Assembly (NCBI GenBank): GCA_031367895.1
Contig: JANLQP010000151.1
Span: 1-5,010 of the forward strand
Direction of reading: 5' to 3'
Source: Ga0077555 sp031367895
GTDB taxonomy: Bacteria; Pseudomonadota; Alphaproteobacteria; Rhizobiales; Hyphomicrobiaceae
Length of the DNA: 5,010 nucleotides
The translations under genes and the position numbers were made by a program. The notes below the pieces were generated by a model. The model was not told where the DNA came from. It ran no database searches and was given only the letters and a program-made list of their open reading frames with translations. Positions 1 to 4,991 of this stretch are shown here, piece by piece (position 1 is the stretch's first letter; each line of letters starts with the position of its first letter).

Positions 1-7
1 TCGCCAC

Positions 8-436
8 TCATGCGAGGCCCCAGCGGCCGAGGATCAGGCCCTGGATCAGCAGCACGCCCAGCCAATGGCCGGCATCGATGAACGTCAGCGCCCAGCTCTG
101 CATCTGGAAGCGGTGGTTGACGACCAGCGTGGTCACGATGAATCCCGCCCAGATGAACAGCGCTGTGATCATGCCGTTCTTCACGGTTCCGGGCAGCCCA
201 GCCTTGGCCATGTGCAACAGCAGGCCCGATAGCATCCAGGCCATGAACAGCTGCGCGACGAGCGCAATCAACATCGGCGCCACCGGCTGGCCGCTGCCCT
301 TGATCTTGGCCTCGTCCAGCTTGGCGGCTGCCATCCACTGCTTCGCGAGCAGGCCGTACCAAACGCCGCCGAACAGGAAGCTCGCGATCGCCGCCACCGG
401 CAGCATCCAGCCATTGATACCAACAAAGAACTTCAT
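8..436 (-). CDS. DUF1761 family integral membrane protein
   Basis: This is a complete 142-residue protein of unknown function that should lie in the inner membrane. It has four hydrophobic segments, at about residues 9-30, 53-75, 86-107 and 119-138. The layout matches DUF1761 proteins: an N-terminal segment with a GxxWYG-like motif (GGVWYGLL, 23-30) followed by a KQWM stretch, a short polar loop, and a last helix that begins DAGHWLG (121-127). The length is typical of the family. The open frame runs 17 codons further upstream (to 487), but that extension is arginine-rich and unlike the family, while the ATG at 434-436 has a good Shine-Dalgarno sequence and starts with the expected MKFF-hydrophobic pattern. 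The gene diverges from the small gene at 737. No enzymatic residues are recognisable and no role is assigned. Family membership is recognised from the sequence pattern and is fairly secure. Confidence 0.85.
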   Translation of the reverse strand: MKFFVGINGWMLPVAAIASFLFGGVWYGLLAKQWMAAAKLDEAKIKGSGQPVAPMLIALVAQLFMAWMLSGLLLHMAKAGLPGTVKNGMITALFIWAGFIVTTLVVNHRFQMQSWALTFIDAGHWLGVLLIQGLILGRWGLA

Positions 437-445
437 GCTGATTGT

Positions 446-451
446 TCCTTC
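446..451 (-). promoter_or_regulatory. Ribosome binding site that fixes the DUF1761 gene start
   Basis: Read on the minus strand, GAAGGA lies 9 bases before the ATG at 434-436. It supports this start over the in-frame upstream start at 487, which would add a basic, non-family N-terminus. Confidence 0.6.
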
Positions 452-502
452 ATCCAGTTGGCGCCTTCGCGGCCGTTCGCCCGTCACGCCGCGCGGTAAA
501 GC

Positions 503-531
503 GCACGCCCGTTATCAGCACGCCCGTATCA
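503..531. repeat. Imperfect tandem repeat, two copies of 15 and 14 bases
   Basis: GCACGCCCGTTATCA (503-517) is followed directly by GCACGCCCGTATCA (518-531), which differs only by one missing T. On the minus strand the unit reads TGATA(A)CGGGCGTGC. It lies about 70 to 95 bases upstream of the DUF1761 start codon, a reasonable position for a tandem operator, but no regulator is identified. Confidence 0.7.
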
Positions 532-596
532 CACGGCATCAACGACCATGGGCGCTGATCCTGCAGGCAAGGTCGGGCCGTGTCGACCGGATTCGC

Positions 597-673
597 GGAA
601 CGATGTCGTTGGCTTGCAACTGGCGTCGCCGGACTGTGATCCTCGGGCTATGATCCCGTTTGCACATCGTTCC
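597..673. repeat. Perfect 10-bp inverted repeat with a 57-base spacer
   Basis: GGAACGATGT at 597-606 is the exact reverse complement of ACATCGTTCC at 664-673. The spacer contains a small hairpin (GTTG at 608-611 with CAAC at 617-620). It may be two inverted protein-binding sites, the closing stem of a structured RNA, or the ends of a very small element. No target-site duplication is visible at its borders. It ends 63 bases before the ATG at 737. Confidence 0.6.
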
Positions 674-736
674 ACCCGTCGGTAAGCTTGAGCGTCTATC
701 GTTTGCGCAACCGTCGTTTGCGGAGCAAAGCTTGCC

Positions 737-1135
737 ATGGATATTGAACGCACATTGGCCGTGATCGAGGCACTGGCTGCCGGTCACGATCCCATCTCGG
801 GCGAGGTGCTTGGCCCCGATCACCTCTGCCAGAAGCCCGATGTGATCAGAGCACTGCATCTGGCGCGCGAGCTTGTCGAGCGTGAACTGCGGCGCGAACG
901 GCGCCTGCAACGGGCCCGGATCGCACTGCCGAGCAACACCGGTAAAGCCTGGGTTACAGATGAAGAGCGCGTTCTCGTCCAGCGCTTCAAGACCGGCGCC
1001 AGCATCGCCGACATGGCGACGCTGCATGCCCGCACGACAGGATCGATCCGCGCCCGCCTGATCAAGCTCGGCCTGATCGACGCAACGGTCGTGGAGATTG
1101 CCCGGCCGCCCCAACGCCAACAGCTGAACGCGTAA
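737..1135 (+). CDS. Small putative DNA-binding protein with a Myb/SANT-like helix-turn-helix
   Basis: The 132-residue protein resembles uncharacterised rhizobial proteins that begin MDIERTLAxIEALAxGxDPxSGE. The N-terminal part (1-60) is helical. It carries the conserved GHDPISGEVL segment (16-25) and a highly charged helix around 44-62 (ELVERELRRERRLQRAR). The C-terminal half (about 68-115) begins with an N-GKAW-DEE stretch (67-77) and continues through a region resembling a Myb/SANT or trihelix fold, ending in IRARLIKLGLI (104-114), a likely recognition helix. DNA binding is inferred from this pattern, and no target is known. The GGAG at 722-725 is 11 bases from the ATG, a slightly long spacing. 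Translation ends with two stop codons in a row (TAA TAG). The gene diverges from the DUF1761 gene. It reads as intact and soluble, with no membrane segment or signal peptide. Confidence 0.8.
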   Translation: MDIERTLAVIEALAAGHDPISGEVLGPDHLCQKPDVIRALHLARELVERELRRERRLQRARIALPSNTGKAWVTDEERVLVQRFKTGASIADMATLHARTTGSIRARLIKLGLIDATVVEIARPPQRQQLNA

Positions 1136-1136
1136 T

Positions 1137-1152
1137 AGCCAACCGCTTGGCT
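1137..1152 (+). terminator. Possible weak terminator hairpin after the small DNA-binding gene
   Basis: AGCCAA (1137-1142) and TTGGCT (1147-1152) form a perfect 6-bp stem with a CCGC loop, starting directly after the stop codon. Only a poor T stretch follows, so a factor-independent terminator is uncertain. It could simply be a 3'-end stabilising hairpin. Confidence 0.35.
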
Positions 1153-1163
1153 TGTCGAAAACG

Positions 1164-1249
1164 ATCCCCGTTACCATTTTCAATCGGGGACAGTTACCAT
1201 TTCCACCTCCGTTGCGCGCGATCTTCCCGGTTGCGCCCGAAATGGCAAC
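1164..1249. repeat. REP-like repeat cluster upstream of gabD
   Basis: GTTACCATTT occurs twice in direct orientation (1170-1179 and 1193-1202) and once inverted with one mismatch (AAATGGCAAC, 1240-1249). The first copy sits in the loop of a TCCCCG/CGGGGA stem (1165-1170 with 1185-1190). The GGGGACAGTTACCATTT wording resembles the short palindromic repeats often found near REP-associated tyrosine transposases in proteobacteria. That resemblance is from memory; no transposase gene is present here. Confidence 0.45.
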
Positions 1250-1286
1250 CGGTCCAATCTTCCCGCTTCGCCAATCTTCCGCCTCC

Positions 1287-1291
1287 GGAGG
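1287..1291 (+). promoter_or_regulatory. Ribosome binding site that fixes the gabD start
   Basis: GGAGG lies 5 bases before the ATG at 1297. It decides for this start over an in-frame open stretch reaching back to 1147. That stretch would add 50 residues translated from the repeat cluster and absent from the family. Confidence 0.8.
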
Positions 1292-1296
1292 CCCTA

Positions 1297-2739
1297 ATGG
1301 ACAAGAAAGTCATCTCGCTTCTGAAGACCCAGTGCTTCATCGACGGACAATGGGTCGGCAAGCCCGAGATCAGCGTCACCAACAAGGCAACCGGCGAGGA
1401 GATCGCCAAGGTTCCCCGCCTCGGCGCCAAGGAAGCCCACCAGGCCGTCGACGCCGCCGCCAAGGCATTCGGGCCATGGAGCAAACTGCTGGCCAAGGAA
1501 CGCTCGATCATCCTGCGCCGCTGGTTCGATCTGCAGATCGCGCACGCCGACGAATTGGCGTTGCTGCTCACCTCCGAGCAGGGCAAGCCGCTGGCCGAAG
1601 CCAAGGGCGAGATCATCTACGGCGCCTCGTTCACCGAGTTCTACGCCGAGGAGGCCAAACGCATCTACGGCGAGACGATCCCCGCCTTCAAGCATGGCAG
1701 CCGCATCATCGTCATCAAACAGCCTTTGGGCGTCATCGGCGCCATTACGCCGTGGAACTTCCCGCACGCGATGATCACGCGGAAAGTCTCGCCGGCACTC
1801 GCCGCCGGTTGCACGGTCGTGTGCAAGCCCGCGACCGAGACGCCGCTGACCGCGCTCGCGCTGGCGGAACTGGCACGTCAGGCTGGCATTCCCGCAGGCG
1901 TCTTCAACGTCATCACCGGCAAATCCGCCGAGATCGGCGAGGTGCTGACCACCAGCCCGAAAGTGCGCGGGATCACCTTCACCGGCTCCACCGAGGTCGG
2001 CAAGGTGCTGATGGCGCAGTCGGCCTCCACCATCAAGAAGGTGGAGCTGGAGCTCGGCGGCAACGCGCCCTTCATCGTCTTCGACGACGCCGACATCGAC
2101 AAGGCGATCGAGGGCGCGATGGCGTCCAAGTACCGCAACGCCGGACAGACGTGCGTTTGCGCCAACCGCATCCTGGTGCAGGACAAAGTCTACGACACTT
2201 TCGTCGAGAAGCTGGCCAAGGCCGCCAAGGCGATGAAAGTCGGCAACGGCGCTGAATCCGGCGTCATGCAGGGCCCGCTGATCAACAAGGCGGCAATCGA
2301 CAAGGTCGAGGAGCACATCGCCGATGCCGTCGCGAAGGGCGCGAAAATCGTCACCGGCGGCAAACGGCACAAGCTCGGCGGCAACTTCTTCGAGCCGACC
2401 GTGCTCGCAAACGTCACCGCCGACATGAAATGCGCGCGTGAGGAAACATTCGGCCCCGTCGCTCCCGTCTTCCGCTTCAAGACGGAGGAGGAGGCGATCG
2501 CCATGGCCAACGACACCGAATTCGGCCTCGCCTGCTACTTCTACGCGCGTGACATCGGCCGCATCTGGCGGGTCGCGGAAGGCCTCGAATACGGCATGGT
2601 CGGCATCAACGAAGGCATCATCTCGACCGAACTCGCGCCTTTCGGCGGCGTCAAGGAGTCAGGGATAGGCCGCGAAGGCTCGTCGCACGGCATCGACGGC
2701 TTCGTCGAGCTCAAGTACATGTTGATGGGCGGGATTTGA
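1297..2739 (+). CDS. gabD: Succinate-semialdehyde dehydrogenase, NAD(P)-dependent (GabD type)
   Basis: This cytosolic aldehyde dehydrogenase should oxidise succinate semialdehyde to succinate with NAD(P)+, the last step of the GABA shunt. The protein is 480 residues, close to E. coli GabD (482). Visible features are TPWNFP (151-156; Asn154 is the likely oxyanion-hole residue), the cofactor lysine in CKPATETP (Lys177), the nucleotide-binding loop FTGSTEVGK (228-236), the general base Glu252 in LELGG, and the catalytic Cys286 in GQTCVCANR. EETFGP (382-387) and PFGGVKESGIGREG (448-461) follow. Arg162, Arg280 and Ser443 line up with the substrate-carboxylate residues Arg213, Arg334 and Ser498 of human SSADH by alignment from memory, which supports succinate semialdehyde over other aldehydes. 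Cys288 forms the CxC pair that acts as a redox switch in the human enzyme. No GABA transaminase or permease gene is adjacent, so glutarate semialdehyde or another source of substrate remains possible. hicA begins 37 bases downstream. Confidence 0.93.
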   Translation: MDKKVISLLKTQCFIDGQWVGKPEISVTNKATGEEIAKVPRLGAKEAHQAVDAAAKAFGPWSKLLAKERSIILRRWFDLQIAHADELALLLTSEQGKPLAEAKGEIIYGASFTEFYAEEAKRIYGETIPAFKHGSRIIVIKQPLGVIGAITPWNFPHAMITRKVSPALAAGCTVVCKPATETPLTALALAELARQAGIPAGVFNVITGKSAEIGEVLTTSPKVRGITFTGSTEVGKVLMAQSASTIKKVELELGGNAPFIVFDDADIDKAIEGAMASKYRNAGQTCVCANRILVQDKVYDTFVEKLAKAAKAMKVGNGAESGVMQGPLINKAAIDKVEEHIADAVAKGAKIVTGGKRHKLGGNFFEPTVLANVTADMKCAREETFGPVAPVFRFKTEEEAIAMANDTEFGLACYFYARDIGRIWRVAEGLEYGMVGINEGIISTELAPFGGVKESGIGREGSSHGIDGFVELKYMLMGGI

Positions 2740-2751
2740 GGGCAGGCGACG

Positions 2752-2769
2752 GGTATGACTGGTATGACA
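2752..2769. repeat. Tandem 9-bp repeat just before hicA, possible operator
   Basis: GGTATGACT (2752-2760) is followed directly by GGTATGACA (2761-2769), eight of nine bases identical, and ends 7 bases before the hicA ATG. It replaces a recognisable Shine-Dalgarno sequence, so a protein bound here could block transcription or translation start. That role is inferred from position only. Confidence 0.55.
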
Positions 2770-2776
2770 CTAGCCA

Positions 2777-2965
2777 ATGAACAGCAGAGATGTCATTGCT
2801 GCGTTGCAGCGGGGTGGTTGGGTGCAGGCGCGACAGAAGGGTAGCCACGTGCAATTCAAGCATCCCGTCAAAGCCGGGCGCGTGACCGTTCCGCATCCCC
2901 GAAAGAATTTACCGATTGGAACGCTCCGTTCGATCGAGAAGCAGTCTGGACTGAAATTGAGGTGA
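2777..2965 (+). CDS. hicA: HicA family mRNA interferase toxin
   Basis: HicA toxins are small double-stranded-RNA-binding-fold proteins that cleave mRNA in the cytoplasm and are held inactive by HicB. The 62-residue length is normal. The start MNSRDVIAALQRGGW, the catalytic motif GSHVQFKHP (22-30, with the essential His24), the VTVPHPRKNLPIGTL segment (about 36-50) and the closing IEKQSGLKLR are all typical, so the toxin looks intact. The ATG lacks a good Shine-Dalgarno sequence; only the GGTATGAC repeats lie upstream, which suggests low translation. hicB follows after 4 bases. Base composition by eye is lower in GC than in the flanking genes, and the position between gabD and the Hsp70-like gene fits an acquired cassette. 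Toxin activity has not been shown for this copy. Confidence 0.93.
   Translation: MNSRDVIAALQRGGWVQARQKGSHVQFKHPVKAGRVTVPHPRKNLPIGTLRSIEKQSGLKLR
2959..2962 (+). promoter_or_regulatory. Ribosome binding site of hicB inside the end of hicA
   Basis: GAGG directly precedes the hicA TGA stop (2963-2965) and is 7 bases from the hicB GTG at 2970. This arrangement predicts translational coupling and supports the GTG start. Confidence 0.7.
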
Positions 2966-2969
2966 GCGC

Positions 2970-3239
2970 GTGCGAGCCTACATTGCACTGATCCACAAGG
3001 ATACAGATAGCGACTACGGTGTGTCGTTTCCCGACCTGCCGGGATGTGTCACGGCGGGGGCGACTCTCGAGGAGGCCCGGTCGCTCGCTGCTGAGGCGCT
3101 GGCCTTCCATCTCGAAGGAATGATCGAGGATGGAGCGCCACCGCCACAGCCGTCTTCGCTCGACGTCATCATGTCCGAGCGCGAAGCCCGCGATGCCGTT
3201 GCTGTACTCGTGGACGTGCCAGAGCTGGCCGGGACGTAA
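2970..3239 (+). CDS. hicB: HicB family antitoxin, short form without a visible DNA-binding domain
   Basis: HicB binds and blocks HicA through a degenerate RNase H-like domain. That domain is clear here: MRAYIALIHKD (1-11), SDYGVSFPDLPGCVTAG (14-30), the helix TLEEARSLAAEALAFHLEGM (32-51), and EDGAPPPQPSSLDVIM (53-68). The start is GTG, supported by the ribosome binding site in the end of hicA. The protein stops at 89 residues. Many HicB proteins of this sequence type run to about 130 residues and end in a ribbon-helix-helix or helix-turn-helix domain used for autoregulation. None is present here, and I found no remnant of one in the frames immediately downstream. It may be a naturally short HicB or a C-terminally shortened one. 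The toxin-neutralising part appears intact. A strong terminator follows, so hicA and hicB form one unit. Confidence 0.92.
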   Translation: MRAYIALIHKDTDSDYGVSFPDLPGCVTAGATLEEARSLAAEALAFHLEGMIEDGAPPPQPSSLDVIMSEREARDAVAVLVDVPELAGT

Positions 3240-3298
3240 AGCCGGCATGTTATCGGTCGCCTTGATCGCCAAAGACCATTGATCCAAGCAGCACCCGC

Positions 3299-3337
3299 AA
3301 ACGCGAGAGGCAGCCCGTCTCTCGCGTTTCGCATTTT
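3299..3337 (+). terminator. Factor-independent terminator of hicAB
   Basis: AAACGCGAGAG (3299-3309) and CTCTCGCGTTT (3319-3329) form a perfect 11-bp stem with a 9-base loop. CGCATTTT follows. The stem ends 28 bases before the next gene, so it should separate hicAB from the Hsp70-like gene or reduce read-through into it. Confidence 0.8.
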
Positions 3338-3357
3338 GACAGATACGGAACCTGCCC

Positions 3358-4707
3358 ATGCCCGCCGCGCCAGCGATCGGATTAGATTTCGGCACGACGA
3401 ACACCGTGCTTGCCGAACGGCAAGCGGACGGCCGCATCGCCGCGCAATCGTTCGTCCACGACAATCAGCAGTTCTCCGCGTTCCGCTCCGTGCTGGCGCT
3501 CTGGCAGGAGCAGACCGACGCCGGCCGCGATACCCGCGCCGAGGCTGGCGCGTGGGCCATCGACCGCTTCATCGATGATCCCTTCGACACGCGCTTTCTG
3601 CAGTCGTTCAAGACGTTTGCCGCGAGCCGCGCGTTCAAGAACACCACGATTGCGGGGCGCACCTACCAGTTCGAGGACCTGCTCGGCGCTTTCTTCGCCA
3701 AGTTCATCGCACACGCGAACCGCCCGCGCGAAAGCCTTCCCAAACGCCTGATCGTCGGCCGCCCCGTCGCCTTCGCCGGCGCCAACCCCGATGGCGCGCT
3801 CGCAGCCGAACGCTACGACTTGGCCTTCAGCCGCTTCGGCTTCAAGGAAGTCCATCATGTCTACGAACCGGTCGCCGCCGCCTTCTATTTCGCGCAGCGC
3901 CTGAAGCGTGACGCGACCGTGCTCGTCGCCGACTTCGGCGGCGGCACCAGCGACTTCTCGCTCATCCATTTCGCGCTGACGCCACAGGGCATCGTCGCAA
4001 AGCCGCTCGCGCAATCGGGCGTCGGCGTGGCCGGCGACACGTTCGACTACCGCATCATCGACGCGATCGTCTCGCCACGCCTCGGCAAGGGCACGCAGTA
4101 CAGGAGCTGGGGCAAGATCCTCGACGTTCCCGGCCATTACTACGCCAACTTCGCGCGCTGGAACACGCTCTCGATCATGAAGAGCCAGCGCATTCTGACC
4201 GAACTCAAGGGCCTCGCGCGCGAAAGCCTCGACCCGGAAAAGCTCGAAGCGCTGATCGCCTTCATCGACGCCGACGTCGGCTATCCCCTCTACAAGGTCG
4301 TCTCCGAGGCCAAGATCGGGCTATCGAGCAGAACCACGGCGCGGCTCAAGTTCGCGGCGCGCGGCGTCGAGATCGACCAGGTCGTGCAACGCACCGATTT
4401 CGAGCGCTGGATCGCGCGCGATCTCGAACGCATCGATGCGGCCGTCGGCGCGGCACTGGCCAAAGCCGGGATGCGCGAGAAACAGGTCGACAAGGTCTTC
4501 TTGACCGGCGGATCGTCGTTCGTGCCGGCCGTCATCCACGCCTTCGAGAAGCGCTTCGGCAAGCCCAAGATCGAGAGCGGCGACGAGTTGGTCTCGATCG
4601 CCTACGGCCTCGCGCTCATCGGCGAGGAAGAAGACATCGCACGCTGGACCGCGCACGTCGATGACGGTTCCGTCCTCGTCGACGCCGATCTCGCAGTTGC
4701 GTCGTGA
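3358..4707 (+). CDS. YegD-like Hsp70-family ATPase without a substrate-binding domain
   Basis: This 449-residue protein belongs to the actin/Hsp70 ATPase superfamily and matches E. coli YegD in length (about 450) and layout. Seen in the sequence are phosphate-1 motif IGLDFGTTNTVLA (7-19, Asp10), LIVGRPVAF (131-139), the conserved YEPVAAAFYF (169-178), phosphate-2 motif VLVADFGGGTSDFSL (188-202), VAGDTFD (224-230), SEAKIGLSS (316-324), and adenosine motif VFLTGGSSFVPAV (380-392). DnaK would continue with a beta-sandwich substrate-binding domain and helical lid; here the chain ends soon after the ATPase core. ATP binding is well supported. A chaperone role is only inferred from the family, and no DnaJ or GrpE partner gene is nearby. 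The start is fixed by the family N-terminus; the upstream GGA (3347-3349) is a weak ribosome binding site. No clear promoter is visible between the hicAB terminator and the start. Confidence 0.9.
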   Translation: MPAAPAIGLDFGTTNTVLAERQADGRIAAQSFVHDNQQFSAFRSVLALWQEQTDAGRDTRAEAGAWAIDRFIDDPFDTRFLQSFKTFAASRAFKNTTIAGRTYQFEDLLGAFFAKFIAHANRPRESLPKRLIVGRPVAFAGANPDGALAAERYDLAFSRFGFKEVHHVYEPVAAAFYFAQRLKRDATVLVADFGGGTSDFSLIHFALTPQGIVAKPLAQSGVGVAGDTFDYRIIDAIVSPRLGKGTQYRSWGKILDVPGHYYANFARWNTLSIMKSQRILTELKGLARESLDPEKLEALIAFIDADVGYPLYKVVSEAKIGLSSRTTARLKFAARGVEIDQVVQRTDFERWIARDLERIDAAVGAALAKAGMREKQVDKVFLTGGSSFVPAVIHAFEKRFGKPKIESGDELVSIAYGLALIGEEEDIARWTAHVDDGSVLVDADLAVAS

Positions 4708-4734
4708 GGGCGTGCGATCGGGAGTCGTGAATAT

Positions 4735-4806
4735 GTGAATGCGTGCGTACGAGAGTGCGTGAATTCGAGAGAGGACGCCCCGAGCGTCACCTCCTCACGC
4801 ATTCAC
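4735..4806. repeat. 11-bp inverted repeat enclosing a small hairpin, after the Hsp70-like gene
   Basis: GTGAATGCGTG (4735-4745) pairs perfectly with CACGCATTCAC (4796-4806). Inside, GACGC (4774-4778) and GCGTC (4784-4788) form a hairpin. TGCGTGA (4756-4762) can compete for the same right arm (TCACGCA, 4795-4801). There is no T run, so it is not a standard factor-independent terminator, but it could define the 3' end of the upstream transcript. Confidence 0.5.
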
Positions 4807-4870
4807 CACCCCACGACCTTTCGCCCCGCAGCGCGTCGCGCTCGAGGTTTTGACCATCGCAATCCAGGTG

Positions 4871-4991
4871 CTGGGCGGCGTAACCGCCAGGAACCTCTTG
4901 AACGAACATGCGGCAAGGCCGCCCTGCCGCACGAAACCGGTCGAATCGTTGCCGCCGTGGGTGGTCCCACGAACGACGCCGGAAAGTTCCG
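4871..4991. other. Series of four short hairpins, possible structured RNA
   Basis: Stems are GGCGG/CCGCC (4874-4878 with 4884-4888), GCGGCA/TGCCGC (4910-4915 with 4925-4930), CGTGGG/CCCACG (4956-4961 with 4966-4971, loop TGGT, with an outer CGTT/AACG at 4947-4950 and 4972-4975) and CGGA/TCCG (4980-4983 with 4988-4991). High GC makes chance hairpins common. The strand is undecided and no known RNA family is recognised. Confidence 0.3.

Larger units (their letters stand above)
437..736. other. Divergent intergenic region with several repeats
   Basis: No gene on either strand is convincing in these 300 bases between the DUF1761 gene and the small plus-strand gene. The region should hold both promoters, but I see no confident -35/-10 pair. 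It does contain an imperfect tandem repeat at 503-531, a perfect 10-bp inverted repeat at 597-606 and 664-673, and a 9-bp direct repeat (TCGTTTGCG) at 699-707 and 714-722. These are the best candidates for regulator-binding sites or RNA structure. Confidence 0.6.

Noticed and set aside
597..620. GGAAC as a -35 element of the alphaproteobacterial general stress sigma factor EcfG
   Set aside because: No CGTT follows at 16-17 bases. The GGAAC at 4890-4894 and the minus-strand copy in 664-673 fail in the same way.
78..653. 191-codon open frame on the plus strand
   Set aside because: It lies opposite the clear DUF1761 gene and runs into the intergenic region. The translation has no family character and looks like an antisense shadow.
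1147..1296. N-terminal extension of gabD back to 1147
   Set aside because: It would start at a TTG and translate the repeat cluster. The ATG at 1297 has GGAGG at the right distance and gives the usual family length.
1294..2370. 358-codon open frame antisense to gabD
   Set aside because: Long antisense frames are expected in high-GC genes. The product is low-complexity and Asp/Gly/Leu-rich, with no recognisable domain.
3240..3298. Possible remnant of a HicB C-terminal DNA-binding domain after the stop
   Set aside because: In the frames read, no ribbon-helix-helix-like wording (such as a RVNxTLPEDL pattern) is visible, so this is not a simple frameshifted tail.
3336..3341. Perfect TTGACA -35 hexamer before the Hsp70-like gene
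   Set aside because: The matching -10 would fall at about 3359-3364 (TGCCCG), inside the coding region, which does not resemble a -10 element, and transcription would start after the ATG that the family N-terminus requires.
3382..4137. 251-codon open frame antisense to the Hsp70-like gene
   Set aside because: Same GC-driven effect. The opposite strand encodes an intact protein with three ATPase motifs.
4602..4802. 66-codon minus-strand frame over the end of the Hsp70-like gene
   Set aside because: Its N-terminal half translates the GTGAAT-type repeats (THSRTHAFTYSR), and the rest is antisense to the chaperone gene.
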